Shown piece after piece: positions 15,625-24,994 of a stretch of 64,000 bases of DNA (the first letter of the stretch is position 1; each line of letters begins with the position of its first letter). A model generated the notes under the pieces. It did no database searches. It had not been told where the DNA came from and saw nothing but the letters and a program-made list of their open reading frames with translations. The DNA is taken from contig NZ_CP023018.1 of NCBI RefSeq assembly GCF_022406875.1, forward strand, positions 1,499,914 through 1,563,913. Reading direction: 5' to 3'. The DNA is from Ectothiorhodosinus mongolicus (GTDB taxonomy: Bacteria; Pseudomonadota; Gammaproteobacteria; Ectothiorhodospirales; Ectothiorhodospiraceae). Made by a program: the position numbers and the translations under genes.

Positions 15625-16203
15625 TCAGTTCACGGTGACGCTGTTGATCACGATGGCCTCACGCGGAACGTCTTGGTGCATGCCATGGCTGCCGGTGGGT
15701 ACTTCGACAATGCTTTCCACTACGGACATACCCTCGACGACGCGACCAAATACCGCATAGCCCCAGCCTTGAGCAGTTTCGGCACTGAAGTCCAAAAAGC
15801 GATTGTGGGCGACATTGATAAAGAACTGCGCGGTGGCTGAGTGCGGATTGGGCGTGCGCGCCATGGCCAGGGTGCCCACTTCGTTAGACAAGCCATTGTT
15901 GGCTTCATTACGAATCGCCTCACGCGTGGGCTTTTGGTTCATGTCCTCGGTGAAACCGCCTCCTTGCACCATAAAGCCTGGGATCACGCGATGAAAAATC
16001 GTGCCGGCATAAAAGCCATCGCGGGCATAACTGAGGAAGTTCTCAACGCTGATGGGGGCTTTATCGGCATACAGCTCGATAACGATACTGCCTTTATTGG
16101 TATCCAGTGTGACCTGAGGATTGGTATCTGCCATTGTCGAATTCCCTATGCTGATGGACAGAAGCGCGATCATGGCGGCAGCGTATCGAAGCGTTGATGT
16201 CAT
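15625..16203 (-). CDS. Periplasmic cyclophilin-type peptidyl-prolyl isomerase
   Basis: A 192-residue cyclophilin with an N-terminal signal peptide ([15 protein letters not shown], probable cleavage near STMA). The catalytic core has [16 protein letters not shown] and [20 protein letters not shown]. It accelerates X-Pro cis-trans isomerisation; the signal places it in the periplasm, so it is PpiA-like rather than the cytoplasmic PpiB. It is upstream of lpxH in one transcription unit and divergent from gltX. Confidence 0.9.
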   Translation of the reverse strand: MTSTLRYAAAMIALLSISIGNSTMADTNPQVTLDTNKGSIVIELYADKAPISVENFLSYARDGFYAGTIFHRVIPGFMVQGGGFTEDMNQKPTREAIRNEANNGLSNEVGTLAMARTPNPHSATAQFFINVAHNRFLDFSAETAQGWGYAVFGRVVEGMSVVESIVEVPTGSHGMHQDVPREAIVINSVTVN

Positions 16204-16314
16204 GGCCCTTGCCCGTGAATGAAAGTGATTGGGGGGACCATCATAGCGGTAGGATGTCGATTTGCCAAAAGTCTATTGGTCACTGATGCCGTGCTTCGGC
16301 TAAACTGTCGCGCC

Positions 16315-17736
16315 ATGTCATCGCTACCTGCTAAGAGCCGCTTCGCGCCCAGTCCCACCGGATGGTTACATCTGGGCAATCTCCGTACCGCGTTGTTCAG
16401 CGCGCTGATGGCTTGGCGTCATGGCGGGCATTTTTTGTTGCGCGTCGAAGATACCGATGCCGAGCGCAGCGAACAGGCGTTTACTGAGGCCTTATACGAA
16501 GATCTGCATTGGCTGGGTCTGGACTGGCAAGAGGGCCCGGGAATCGGCGGTGCGCAGGGCCCTTATTTGCAGTCTGAGCGCGCTGAGATTTATCAGCGGT
16601 TTTATGATGAGCTCGAGGCTAAGGGCTTGGCCTATCCTTGTTTTTGTTCCGCTCAAGCTCTAAAACTCTCGCGCAAAGCCCAACTGACATCTGGCCAACC
16701 GCCGCGCTATGCCGGCACTTGTGCACATTTATCCAGCGATGAGGTGCAGCGCCGACGGGATCAGGGTATTGAACCCACCTTGCGGTTTCGTGTGCCGCCC
16801 GGTAAAGAAGTGCGGTTTACCGATTTGGTGCGCGGCGAACAAGTTTATCGCTCTGAGGACATTGGTGATTTTGTGATTCGTCGCTCAGACGGCACTCCCG
16901 CGTTCTTTTTCAGTAATGCCATTGATGATGCTTTGATGGGGGTGACCCATGTGTTGCGCGGCGAGGATCACCTCACCAACACCCCCAGACAACTGATGTT
17001 GCTTGAGGCGCTGGGGTTGCCAACGCCCAGCTATGCGCATATCTCGCTAATTTTGGGCAGTGATGGTGGCCCCTTGTCTAAGCGTGCTGGCGCGTTGAGT
17101 CTTCGGGCACTGCGCGAGCAGGGTTATTTGCCCATTGCGATTTTGAATCACTTGGCGCGACTGGGGCATGTTTATGAGCGCGATGATTTATTGCCATTAG
17201 ATGATTTGATTGGCGATTTTGATGTGGCGCGCTTAGGAAGGGCGCCGGCGCGTCATGACCCGACGCAGCTGGATCATTGGCAGCGTCTGGCGGTGAATCA
17301 TGCCGATGATGCCGTGTTACTGGGGTGGTTGGACGATCAGGATGTGTCGGCAGAGCAGGCGCAGCAGCTGGTGGCAGCGGTGCGCGATAACGTGCAATTC
17401 CCTGCCGATCTTCGGGCTTGGGCGCAGCGTTTATTGAAGGGCTTGCCGGAGTTTGATGCCGATGGCCAGGCCTTATTGCGCGCTGCGGGGGCTGATTTTT
17501 TCCAGCAGGCGTTGCAGGTGTTGGACTCCGCGCCCGACGACTTTAAGGCTTTTGCGCAAGCGGTGGGCGAGCGCAGTGGGGCGCGGGGTAAAGCTTTGTT
17601 TCAGCCGCTGCGTCTGGCTTTGAGCGGTGTAATGTTTGGCCCAGAGATGCACCGCATTTGGACATTGCTGGGACCTGCTGCATGTCGTGCGCGTCTTGAG
17701 CATGCCGCTGTCATCGCCGCCTTTTCCTCTCAATGA
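16315..17736 (+). CDS. gltX: Glutamyl-tRNA synthetase
   Basis: A 473-residue class I synthetase. The N-terminal block [20 protein letters not shown] contains the HIGH-like HLGN. The KMSKS equivalent is [23 protein letters not shown] and [20 protein letters not shown] are GluRS core motifs, and a C-terminal anticodon-binding helical domain follows. It charges tRNA-Glu and supplies glutamyl-tRNA for haem synthesis. Residues before MSSLPAKS have no family counterpart, so ATG 16315 is preferred to the longer frame from 16219. The stop lies ten bases before the cysS start. Confidence 0.95.
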   Translation: MSSLPAKSRFAPSPTGWLHLGNLRTALFSALMAWRHGGHFLLRVEDTDAERSEQAFTEALYEDLHWLGLDWQEGPGIGGAQGPYLQSERAEIYQRFYDELEAKGLAYPCFCSAQALKLSRKAQLTSGQPPRYAGTCAHLSSDEVQRRRDQGIEPTLRFRVPPGKEVRFTDLVRGEQVYRSEDIGDFVIRRSDGTPAFFFSNAIDDALMGVTHVLRGEDHLTNTPRQLMLLEALGLPTPSYAHISLILGSDGGPLSKRAGALSLRALREQGYLPIAILNHLARLGHVYERDDLLPLDDLIGDFDVARLGRAPARHDPTQLDHWQRLAVNHADDAVLLGWLDDQDVSAEQAQQLVAAVRDNVQFPADLRAWAQRLLKGLPEFDADGQALLRAAGADFFQQALQVLDSAPDDFKAFAQAVGERSGARGKALFQPLRLALSGVMFGPEMHRIWTLLGPAACRARLEHAAVIAAFSSQ

Positions 17737-17746
17737 TCCGCAGACC

Positions 17747-19141
17747 ATGTTGCACATACACAATACGCTAAGCCGGAAAAAAGAGCCGTTCACTCCCATA
17801 GAACCGGGCAAAGTGCGTATGTATGTCTGTGGCATGACGGTTTATGACGACTGTCATCTGGGTCATGCGCGCGTTTTGGTGGTGTTCGACATGGTTTATC
17901 GCTATCTCCAGGCCAGCGGCTTGGAGGTGACCTACGTGCGTAACATTACCGACATCGATGACAAGATCATTCGCCGCGCCTCAGAAAACGGCGAGACCAT
18001 CGAACAGCTGACCGAGCGCGTGATTGCGCGTATGCATGAAGACGCCGATGCTTTGGGTGTATTGCGCCCGACGATGGAGCCGCGCGCCACGCAGCATGTA
18101 CAAGAAATTATCGATCTCATCACTAAGCTCATCAGTAGCGGTCATGCCTATTTGGGCAACAATGGGGATGTCTATTACAGCGTCTCTCAATTTCCTACTT
18201 ATGGGCAGCTCTCGGGTAAGCGCGTTGAAGATTTGCGCGCTGGGGAGCGCGTGGCGCCCGATGAAGCCAAGCGTGATCCCTTGGATTTTGTGCTGTGGAA
18301 GTCGGCCAAGCCAGGTGAGCCTTTTTGGGAATCGCCTTGGGGCCCGGGCCGGCCGGGCTGGCATATCGAGTGCTCAGCGATGTCGATGTGCTATTTAGGT
18401 GAGCATTTTGATATTCATGGCGGGGGGCAGGATCTGCAATTCCCGCATCATGAGAACGAGATTGCGCAAAGTGAGGCGGCGAGCTGCTCACATTTTGTGA
18501 ATGTCTGGATGCACAACGGCTTTGTGCGCATCAATGAAGAGAAGATGTCCAAATCCTTGGGCAATTTTTTCACCATTCGCGAAGTCTTGGCGCACTATCG
18601 CCCCGAAGAAATCCGCTACTTCATACTCGCCAGTCATTACCGCAGCCCGCTGAATTACGACGATCAGGCTTTACATGCCGCACGTCAGGCGCTCACCCGC
18701 TTGTATACGGCGCTTCGTGATTTGCCCGAGCATGCATCGGCAGCGGTTGATGGCGGCTGGCGCCAGCGCTTTAGCGCGGCAATGGATGATGATTTCAACA
18801 CCCCCGAGGCGTTGGCGGTATTGTTTGACCTGACTAGGGAAGTCAACCGTTTACGAGATGCCGGCGAGGCTGTTGCGGCGGCTGGGGCGGCTTCGGAGTT
18901 GCGCGATCTAGGCAGTATTTTAGGGTTGCTGGGCGATGATCCACAGGCCTTTTTGCGCGGCGGTAGCGGCGCTGACCAAGGGCCTAGCGATGAGCAGATC
19001 GAAGCACTGATTGCCGAGCGTTTGGCGGCGCGTCAAAACCGCGATTTTGCCCGCGCCGATCAGATTCGCGATGAGCTTAAGGCGCAGGGCGTGGTACTTG
19101 AGGATGGTCCGCAAGGCACTACTTGGCGGCGCGACATTTAG
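17747..19141 (+). CDS. cysS: Cysteinyl-tRNA synthetase
   Basis: A 464-residue class I synthetase. The start [15 protein letters not shown] is standard. The zinc/active-site motif [18 protein letters not shown] carries the HIGH sequence, [10 protein letters not shown] is the second zinc-ligand segment, and KMSKSLGNF is the KMSKS loop. The C-terminal helical domain contains the typical [18 protein letters not shown]. It charges tRNA-Cys. I chose ATG 17747 because upstream codons lie inside gltX. It converges with folD across a 16-base gap. Confidence 0.97.
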   Translation: MLHIHNTLSRKKEPFTPIEPGKVRMYVCGMTVYDDCHLGHARVLVVFDMVYRYLQASGLEVTYVRNITDIDDKIIRRASENGETIEQLTERVIARMHEDADALGVLRPTMEPRATQHVQEIIDLITKLISSGHAYLGNNGDVYYSVSQFPTYGQLSGKRVEDLRAGERVAPDEAKRDPLDFVLWKSAKPGEPFWESPWGPGRPGWHIECSAMSMCYLGEHFDIHGGGQDLQFPHHENEIAQSEAASCSHFVNVWMHNGFVRINEEKMSKSLGNFFTIREVLAHYRPEEIRYFILASHYRSPLNYDDQALHAARQALTRLYTALRDLPEHASAAVDGGWRQRFSAAMDDDFNTPEALAVLFDLTREVNRLRDAGEAVAAAGAASELRDLGSILGLLGDDPQAFLRGGSGADQGPSDEQIEALIAERLAARQNRDFARADQIRDELKAQGVVLEDGPQGTTWRRDI

Positions 19142-19157
19142 ACTTTTTGAAGTGGCG

Positions 19158-20021
19158 TTAGCCTTGCGCAGAGTCGGTCCATGCGCAGGCCTGTAAGGTG
19201 TTTTTCAAGAGCATGGCCACGGTCATTGGACCGACGCCGCCGGGCACTGGGGTGATCCAGGCAGCGCGCTCAGCTGCGGAGGCAAAGCTGATATCGCCGG
19301 CCAAAGATCCATCGGCGAGGCGGTTGATACCCACATCAATCACGGTGGCGCCGGGTTTGACCCAAGCGCCGTCAATGAGATTGGGTTTGCCCACGGCCGC
19401 CACTAAAATATCAGCACGCGCAACGTGCTTGGCGGTATCGGCGGTGAAGCGGTGGCATATTGTCACGGTGGCACCGGCCAGCACCAGCTCAAGGGCCATG
19501 GGCCGGCCAACGATATTAGAGGCGCCCACCACCACGGCGTGACGGCCTTTATAGATCTCGCCGGTATGCTCGAGAAGGCGTAGCACGCCATAAGGGGTGC
19601 ATGGTCGTAGCCGCGGTAAGCGCAGGGCCAAACGACCCATGTTGTAGGGATGGAAACCATCCACATCCTTGGCTGGATCGATGCGTTCGATGATGCGCTC
19701 TGCATCGATCGCTTTAGGCAAGGGCAGTTGCACCAAGATGCCGTCGATGGTGTCATCGGCATTGAGTTCATCGACGATGTCCAGCAGCTGTCCCGCTTCG
19801 GTATCAGCGGGTAAGTCGATGGAACGCGAGGTCATACCCACAGCTTCACAGCTGCGGCGCTTATTGCGCACATAGATTTCCGAGGCAGGGTCTTGCCCCA
19901 CCAGCACCACCGCGAGCCCCGGTGCGCGGTGGCCCGCAGCTACGCGCTTAGCGACAGTGACACGCACTTCTTCTTGAACGGTTTGCGCGATGGCGCGGCC
20001 ATCGATCAGCTGAGCGGGCAT
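19158..20021 (-). CDS. folD: Bifunctional methylene-THF dehydrogenase/cyclohydrolase
   Basis: A 287-residue FolD. The N-terminal domain has [20 protein letters not shown] (catalytic Lys) and [12 protein letters not shown]. The NADP domain has [16 protein letters not shown] and a C-terminal [19 protein letters not shown]. It oxidises 5,10-methylene-THF to the methenyl form and hydrolyses it to 10-formyl-THF. It stands alone on the minus strand. glyA, which generates the substrate, is about 44 kb away in this window. Confidence 0.97.
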   Translation of the reverse strand: MPAQLIDGRAIAQTVQEEVRVTVAKRVAAGHRAPGLAVVLVGQDPASEIYVRNKRRSCEAVGMTSRSIDLPADTEAGQLLDIVDELNADDTIDGILVQLPLPKAIDAERIIERIDPAKDVDGFHPYNMGRLALRLPRLRPCTPYGVLRLLEHTGEIYKGRHAVVVGASNIVGRPMALELVLAGATVTICHRFTADTAKHVARADILVAAVGKPNLIDGAWVKPGATVIDVGINRLADGSLAGDISFASAAERAAWITPVPGGVGPMTVAMLLKNTLQACAWTDSAQG

Positions 20022-20297
20022 GTAGATTCCAAAACCTCAAGGAAAGCGGGATTTTCCCATTGAATGTGCGCGGCGTCCAATGTTCTTGGGGATTTTGCAT
20101 TGCGGACGCGGCTTTGCTACATTCCTGACTATGACAATTCCTTCCGCCACGCTGTGCCTGTCTGCGCTGCTGCGACTGCCGCGCTAGCGGCTATTCTTTG
20201 TGCCTGGCGAGGCGATACGCACCCCTTAACATCTCAAACGCTGCGCCCACGGGCCAGTGGCGTGTAGAATTGCGCATCGAATGCGGAGTTGGAATCC

Positions 20298-21848
20298 ATG
20301 GCAGGCAAAGACAAACTGATTATTTTTGACACCACGCTGCGCGACGGCGAGCAAAGTCCCGGCGCATCGATGACGCGTGAGGAAAAACTGCGCATCGCTA
20401 AGGGACTGGAAAAGATGCGTGTGGATGTCATCGAGGCGGGTTTTCCAGCCGCCAGTCCCGGTGATTTTGAATCGGTTAAAGCGGTGGCGCAGGCGGTTCA
20501 AGACAGTACTGTCTGTGGTCTGGCGCGCGCCAAAGAGGGCGATATCGAACGCGCCGGTGAGGCCATTAAGCCAGCCAAATCCGGGCGTATTCACACCTTT
20601 TTGGCCACCTCGCCCATCCACATGCAGTACAAGCTGAAAATGACAGCGGATGAAGTGGTGGAACAGGCTGTTAAAGCCGTGGGCTGGGCGCGCCGCTATA
20701 CCGACAATGTCGAGTTCTCGCCGGAAGATGCGGGCCGCTCCGAGCTGGATTTTCTGTGTCGGGTGATTGAAGCAGTCATCGATGCGGGAGCGACCACCAT
20801 CAATATCCCCGATACGGTGGGTTACAACATTCCTCAGCAGTTCGGTGAGCTGATGAAGAACTTGCTGGAGCGTATTCCTAACTCCGATAAAGCTGTGTTT
20901 TCTGTGCACTGTCATAACGATTTGGGATTGGCGGTGGCCAACTCGCTCGCGGCAGTGTTGCAAGGTGCGCGTCAGGTAGAGTGCACCATCAATGGCTTGG
21001 GCGAGCGCGCCGGCAATGCCGCTTTAGAAGAAATCGTCATGGCTGTGCGCACGCGCCAAGACGTGTTTCCTTGTGACACTGATTTGGATACCACGCAGAT
21101 TTTGCCGTGTTCGCGATTGGTTTCGACCATCACCGGGTTCCCGGTGCAGCCGAATAAAGCCATAGTCGGTGCTAATGCCTTTGCCCATGAGTCGGGGATT
21201 CATCAAGATGGGGTGCTCAAACACCGCGATACCTACGAGATCATGCGCGCCCAAGATGTGGGCTGGTCGGATAATCGCATCGTTTTGGGCAAACACTCAG
21301 GCCGTAATGCGTTCCGCACCCGTTTAAAAGAGTTGGCCATCGAGTTTGACTCAGAAGAAGAACTGAATGAGGCATTTGCGCGCTTTAAAGACTTGGCCGA
21401 TAAAAAGCACGAGATTTTCGATGAAGATTTGCAGGCATTGGTCACCGAGGCCTCCATGGCGATGGAGCAGGAATCCCTGAAGCTGGTTTATCTGCATGTC
21501 GCCTCTGAGACCGGTGAAACGCCCTATGCCCGCGTGACTTTGAATGTCGAGGGTGAGGAGCGTCAGGGTGAGGCCGAAGGTGGCGGTCCTGTCGATGCGG
21601 CTTTCTGCGCCATTGAAACCGTGGTCGATAGTGGTACGCGCCTATTGCTCTACTCGGTGAATAACATCACCAGCGGCACCGATGCGCAGGGCGAGGTCAC
21701 GGTGCGTTTGGAAAAAGCCGGGCGCATTGTGAATGGCCAAGGAGCAGATACAGATATCGTCATTGCCTCAGCTAAGGCTTATCTCAATGCATTAAACCGT
21801 TTCGTCGGTCCAGACCGGCGTGCTCATCCGCAGCGTGGAGATGTCTGA
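20298..21848 (+). CDS. leuA: 2-isopropylmalate synthase
   Basis: A 516-residue HMGL-family enzyme. The catalytic barrel begins [20 protein letters not shown] and contains the metal motif [16 protein letters not shown]. The C-terminal regulatory domain that mediates leucine feedback follows ([20 protein letters not shown]). It condenses acetyl-CoA with 2-ketoisovalerate, the committed step of leucine synthesis. ATG 20298 has GGAG (20285-20288) upstream. The preceding 276 bases hold no leucine-rich leader peptide that I can see. leuC, leuD and leuB lie about 33 kb away. The stop overlaps the next gene by eight bases. Confidence 0.97.
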   Translation: MAGKDKLIIFDTTLRDGEQSPGASMTREEKLRIAKGLEKMRVDVIEAGFPAASPGDFESVKAVAQAVQDSTVCGLARAKEGDIERAGEAIKPAKSGRIHTFLATSPIHMQYKLKMTADEVVEQAVKAVGWARRYTDNVEFSPEDAGRSELDFLCRVIEAVIDAGATTINIPDTVGYNIPQQFGELMKNLLERIPNSDKAVFSVHCHNDLGLAVANSLAAVLQGARQVECTINGLGERAGNAALEEIVMAVRTRQDVFPCDTDLDTTQILPCSRLVSTITGFPVQPNKAIVGANAFAHESGIHQDGVLKHRDTYEIMRAQDVGWSDNRIVLGKHSGRNAFRTRLKELAIEFDSEEELNEAFARFKDLADKKHEIFDEDLQALVTEASMAMEQESLKLVYLHVASETGETPYARVTLNVEGEERQGEAEGGGPVDAAFCAIETVVDSGTRLLLYSVNNITSGTDAQGEVTVRLEKAGRIVNGQGADTDIVIASAKAYLNALNRFVGPDRRAHPQRGDV

Positions 21849-22641
21849 GACTCGGGCATCGATGACCCCGCAGCAGCGCCAGCGGGCGCTGCGGGCGATG
21901 GGTATTGATGTATGGGTGCCGAGGGCGGCGCAGCCGGAGGCTGCGGCGGCCGCGGTGCCGGAGCCGGCGGTGACACCCATCCCGGTGTCGCAACCGGCGC
22001 CGCCGGTGGGATCGGCGCTCGTGCCGGTCGCCAAGGCATTGCCCGCTGTCGAGTCACCCCAGGATGACTGGCAGAGCTTGATGCGGGAAGTGGCCGCCTG
22101 TCAGCGCTGCCCTGAATTGGCGGGTTCACGCACGCAGACGGTCTTTGGTGCGGGCGATCCTCATGCCACTTGGATGTTTATCGGTGAGGCGCCCGGGGCT
22201 GATGAGGATCAGCAGGGTGAGGCTTTCTTGGGTCGTTCCGGGCAGTTGCTGGATCGTATGCTAGCGGCCTTGGGTATCAGCCGTGAGCAGAATGTCTACC
22301 TCGCGACGATGGTCAAATGTCGACCACCGAAAAACCGCGATCCTTTGCCGGAAGAGGCCGCTCGGTGCCGAGCTTATCTGGATCGGCAAATCGCGGCGAT
22401 CAAGCCCAAGGTGTTGGTGGCTTTGGGGCGTGTGGCAGCGCAGAACCTACTGGATACTGAGGCAACGCTGGCCAGTCTGCGCGGTCAGGTGCTGAGTTAT
22501 CAGGGCATTCCATTAATTGTCACTTATCACCCCGCATATTTGCTGCAGCGTCCGGCTGACAAGCGCCATGCCTGGGATGACCTGTGTCTGGCTCGTGGCG
22601 TGCATGCACGTTTAACTGCTGGAGCGGGAGGCCATGCATGA
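21841..22641 (+). CDS. Uracil-DNA glycosylase family 4 (iron-sulfur type)
   Basis: A 266-residue protein. After a disordered Ala/Pro-rich N-terminal linker (about 28-72), the family 4 UDG domain has four cysteines for a 4Fe-4S cluster (C87, C90, C160, C176). The active-site motif is [20 protein letters not shown], and the C-terminal motif is [10 protein letters not shown]. It excises uracil from DNA in base-excision repair. The start at 21841 overlaps the leuA end; the GTG at 21820 is an alternative. It is followed by rimI with an ATGA overlap, an arrangement common in Pseudomonas and relatives. Confidence 0.93.
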   Translation: MSETRASMTPQQRQRALRAMGIDVWVPRAAQPEAAAAAVPEPAVTPIPVSQPAPPVGSALVPVAKALPAVESPQDDWQSLMREVAACQRCPELAGSRTQTVFGAGDPHATWMFIGEAPGADEDQQGEAFLGRSGQLLDRMLAALGISREQNVYLATMVKCRPPKNRDPLPEEAARCRAYLDRQIAAIKPKVLVALGRVAAQNLLDTEATLASLRGQVLSYQGIPLIVTYHPAYLLQRPADKRHAWDDLCLARGVHARLTAGAGGHA

Positions 22642-23102
22642 GCGCGCTGACCGCGCCCGGGCTGCAGCTGCGGCGCATGCAGCTGGATGACGTGCCACGC
22701 ATTATGGATGTGGAAGTGCGGGCCTATCCTTATCCTTGGACCGAGGGTATTTTTCGCGATTGTTTGCGCGTCGGCTATTCCTGTTGGGTCCTCGAGTCTT
22801 TGGAGGGCATGCTCCGCGGCTATGCCGTAATGTCGATGGCCGCTGGTGAGTGTCATTTGTTGAATATCAGTGTGTCTCCCGATTATCAAGGCCAAGGCCA
22901 TGGCCGCTATTTGCTGCGCTGCTTATTGGACGTCGCGCGTGAGCGAGCGGTGGAGATGCTGTTTTTGGAAGTGCGGCCCTCCAATACGCAAGCCCTTTCT
23001 TTGTATCACTCCGAGGGCTTTAATGAGATTGGCATTCGCAAGCGCTATTACCCCGATGCCAAAGGGCGTGAAGATGCCTTGGTCATGGCTTTGAGTCTGT
23101 GA
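22638..23102 (+). CDS. rimI: Ribosomal protein S18-alanine N-acetyltransferase
   Basis: This 154-residue GNAT fold starts at the ATG overlapping the UDG stop (ATGA). The acetyl-CoA motif is VSPDYQGQGHGRYLLRCLLD, followed by LEVRPSNTQALSLYHSEGF and the RimI-typical IRKRYYPDAKGREDALVM. RimI acetylates the N-terminal alanine of S18, whose gene rpsR is also in this window. Co-occurrence with UDG4 is common; the overlap implies co-translation. Confidence 0.93.
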   Translation: MSALTAPGLQLRRMQLDDVPRIMDVEVRAYPYPWTEGIFRDCLRVGYSCWVLESLEGMLRGYAVMSMAAGECHLLNISVSPDYQGQGHGRYLLRCLLDVARERAVEMLFLEVRPSNTQALSLYHSEGFNEIGIRKRYYPDAKGREDALVMALSL

Positions 23103-23171
23103 TGTCAACCAAAGACGTGCTGTGACGTATTGCTCTATGAAGGTTAGTTCATTCCATCAGGGAGCATTGTC

Positions 23172-23591
23172 ATGAGTGATACAAAGAAACCATACACGCG
23201 ACGTCGCTGGTTATTAACGGGTGCAGCCGGTCTGGTGATTTTGGCCATGGGCGTCAGTTTGCCGATGAGTGCTTTGGCACAAGACCGCGGTATGCCGCGC
23301 AATGAGCCGGGTCTGACCCTAGAAGAGCGGGCGCAGATGCGGGAAAATCGGCGCATTGAGCGCGAAGATCGCCAACGAATGCGCGATGAGCGGCGTTCCA
23401 TGCGCAAAGATTACTGCCCTGCACTGGAACAGATGAGTGAGGCCGAGCGTGATGCTTGGCGTCAGGAGATGCGGACTCAGCGTCAGCGTATGATGCGCAT
23501 GAATCCCTCTGAGCGGCAGCGCATGCGGGAGCAGATGATGAATAGGACTCCGGGTGAATGCGTTGAGTGGTGGCGACAGCAGGGTGAATGA
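23172..23591 (+). CDS. Periplasmic Met/Arg/Glu-rich small protein (DUF3106/Spy-like)
   Basis: A 139-residue protein with a twin-arginine-like N-terminus (TRRRWLLTGAAGLVILAM) and a signal peptide cleaved near SALA-QD. The mature part is almost entirely charged helix with recurring blocks (ERAQMRENRRIEREDRQRMR, NPSERQRMREQMM) and two Cys. This resembles the LTxxQ/DUF3106-type periplasmic proteins that respond to envelope or metal stress. The gene overlaps the following sigma-factor gene and is part of a four-gene set. Function is inferred from composition and context only. Confidence 0.65.
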   Translation: MSDTKKPYTRRRWLLTGAAGLVILAMGVSLPMSALAQDRGMPRNEPGLTLEERAQMRENRRIEREDRQRMRDERRSMRKDYCPALEQMSEAERDAWRQEMRTQRQRMMRMNPSERQRMREQMMNRTPGECVEWWRQQGE

Positions 23592-24126
23592 TAGTTCCTC
23601 GGCGGACCTGGAGGGGTTTTTCCTCCAGGTCCAGGGGAGGGCAGTGACGATGGCGGCAATGGCAGTGGGTGACCGTGAAACAGCGCTGGATTTGGTGCAA
23701 GACACCATGGTGCGTTTACTGGGTTCGTACCGACAGTATCAACCCGATGCTTGGCCGCCGTTGTTTTGGAAAATCCTGCAAAACGTGATTCGCGATACCT
23801 ATCGTCGGCGCCGCGTGCGTCAGCGGATTATGGCTTTTTTTCCGGCAAGGGATGGTGAGGAAGATCCCGACCCGCTTGCCGGGCTGGCTGATGAGCACTC
23901 ACCTCAGCCGGATGGGGCGCTAAGTGACGCGCGTTTTTCAGCAGATTTGCAGCGTGCTCTACAAGCTCTACCACTGCGCCAGCAGCAGGCGTTTTTACTG
24001 CGCCATTGGGAAGGTTTGGATACTTCAGAAACCGCTGCAGCACTCGGTATCAGCGAGGGCAGCGTCAAAACCCACTTATCGCGGGCGATGGCGGTGCTGC
24101 GCGAGCGCTTGGAGGCACATCAATGA
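23584..24126 (+). CDS. ECF-type RNA polymerase sigma factor
   Basis: This 180-residue sigma-70 family protein has region 2 (AVGDRETALDLVQDTMVRLL, then WPPLFWKILQNVIRDTYRRR) and region 4 (LPLRQQQAFLLRHWEGLDTS, then ETAAALGISEGSVKTHLSRA). It is related to the Pseudomonas/Xanthomonas sigma factors encoded with DUF3619 and DUF3106 genes. The GTG at 23584 overlaps the previous gene; a shorter start at about 23644 is possible. The following membrane protein gene overlaps by four bases and probably encodes its cognate regulator. Confidence 0.85.
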   Translation: MNDSSSADLEGFFLQVQGRAVTMAAMAVGDRETALDLVQDTMVRLLGSYRQYQPDAWPPLFWKILQNVIRDTYRRRRVRQRIMAFFPARDGEEDPDPLAGLADEHSPQPDGALSDARFSADLQRALQALPLRQQQAFLLRHWEGLDTSETAAALGISEGSVKTHLSRAMAVLRERLEAHQ

Positions 24127-24503
24127 ATCCGCAAGACAAGACAATCGATTCGGCCTTGCTGGCGCGGATGCGCGAAACGCTGGATGTGCTGCCCGGTCTG
24201 AGCCTGGCTGAACAGCAGCGCTTGCAGCAGGCCCGCCAAGCTGCTGTCCATGGCTCGGGGAAAGCACCATCACGCTGGCGTTTGCCGCTGTGGCGGCCCA
24301 TGGGCGCCGTAGCTTTAGCGGCTTCTGTCATGTTGGCCGTGGTGTTGATCTGGGATGTGGGCAATGGCCTGGGACCAGAGGGTCTGCCGGCGCTAGCAGT
24401 AGATGGCGCTGAGGTCGAGTGGCTGCTGGCGGGTGATGAGGCTGACTGGCTGTCTGTGGCTGATGATGTGGCTTTTGTCTTTTGGGCAACGCAGGGAATC
24501 TGA
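24123..24503 (+). CDS. DUF3619-like single-pass membrane protein, probable sigma regulator
   Basis: A 126-residue protein with an N-terminal cytoplasmic helix region (LLARMRETLDVLPGLSLAEQ), one transmembrane segment (PMGAVALAASVMLAVVLIWD) and a short acidic periplasmic tail. This is the size and layout of DUF3619, which follows ECF sigma genes. An anti-sigma role is inferred from the overlap (ATGA) and topology, as it has no zinc-binding HxxxCxxC motif. It overlaps the next gene by one base. Confidence 0.7.
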   Translation: MNPQDKTIDSALLARMRETLDVLPGLSLAEQQRLQQARQAAVHGSGKAPSRWRLPLWRPMGAVALAASVMLAVVLIWDVGNGLGPEGLPALAVDGAEVEWLLAGDEADWLSVADDVAFVFWATQGI

Positions 24504-24961
24504 TGAATTTGAGAGCAATCACCGTGACCACTTTGGCATTGCTGATGCTGGCTCAGCCGCTGGCAGCGCAGGTCAACTCCTGGGGTGAACTCAGCCCTGA
24601 ACAGCAACAGGTGCTGGCGCCGATGGCCGGGCACTGGGAAGGTTTGCGCCCCGGGCAGCGGCAGCGGCTGGTGGAGGCCGCAAACCAATGGCCCGAGATG
24701 GACGAGCAGCAGCGCTCACGCTTGATGGCGCGCATGGAACGTTTCGCGCAAATGCCGCCCGAGGAGCGCGGTCGTCTGCGCGAGCGTGCCCGACACTATG
24801 AAACCCTCAGTCCAGAGGCGCGCGAGGCTGTGCGCGAGCGCTGGCAGCGCTTTGAATCCCTGCCGCCGGAAGAACAACAGCGTCTGCGCCGCGAATGGCA
24901 AGAGCGCATGCAATCAGGTCATGAGGGGCGACGTGGTCAGCGGCGGGGCGAAGGCCTATAA
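24503..24961 (+). CDS. DUF3106 periplasmic protein
   Basis: A 152-residue protein with a signal peptide (ITVTTLALLMLAQPLAAQ). The mature region is built of tandem repeats of the type W..L.PEQQ..L.P.A..WE.L.P.QRQRL (WGELSPEQQQVLAPMAGHWE; MPPEERGRLRERARHYETLS), which is DUF3106. It ends in a basic tail, EGRRGQRRG. It is the last gene of the sigma/anti-sigma set. A promoter for prfC lies inside its 3' end, and the TATAAT overlaps its stop codon. Confidence 0.8.
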   Translation: MNLRAITVTTLALLMLAQPLAAQVNSWGELSPEQQQVLAPMAGHWEGLRPGQRQRLVEAANQWPEMDEQQRSRLMARMERFAQMPPEERGRLRERARHYETLSPEAREAVRERWQRFESLPPEEQQRLRREWQERMQSGHEGRRGQRRGEGL

Positions 24962-24962
24962 T
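24934..24962 (+). promoter_or_regulatory. Candidate prfC promoter with GC-rich discriminator
   Basis: TGGTCA (24934-24939) is 17 bp from a perfect TATAAT (24957-24962), followed by GTGCGGCTTTT. The -10 overlaps the TAA of the DUF3106 gene. The 16-bp block matches those upstream of rpsF and efp. A start near 24969 would leave a 26-nt leader before the prfC ATG. Confidence 0.65.
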
Positions 24963-24994
24963 GTGCGGCTTTTACTTGCCTAGCGCCCCAATTA

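Noticed and set aside
20022-20297. Possible leucine leader peptide or attenuator before leuA
   Set aside because: The small plus frame at 20064-20267 has no run of Leu codons, and no terminator hairpin with a T-tract is visible.
20226-20963. 245-codon open frame antisense to leuA
   Set aside because: His/Arg/Gln-rich composition typical of a reverse-strand shadow of a GC-rich gene, with no domain, ribosome-binding site or family resemblance; leuA is unambiguous.
24065-24688. 207-codon minus-strand frame over the DUF3619/DUF3106 genes
   Set aside because: Low-complexity Ser/Ala/Pro composition, with no start signal. The plus-strand genes have signal peptides, overlapping starts and repeats.
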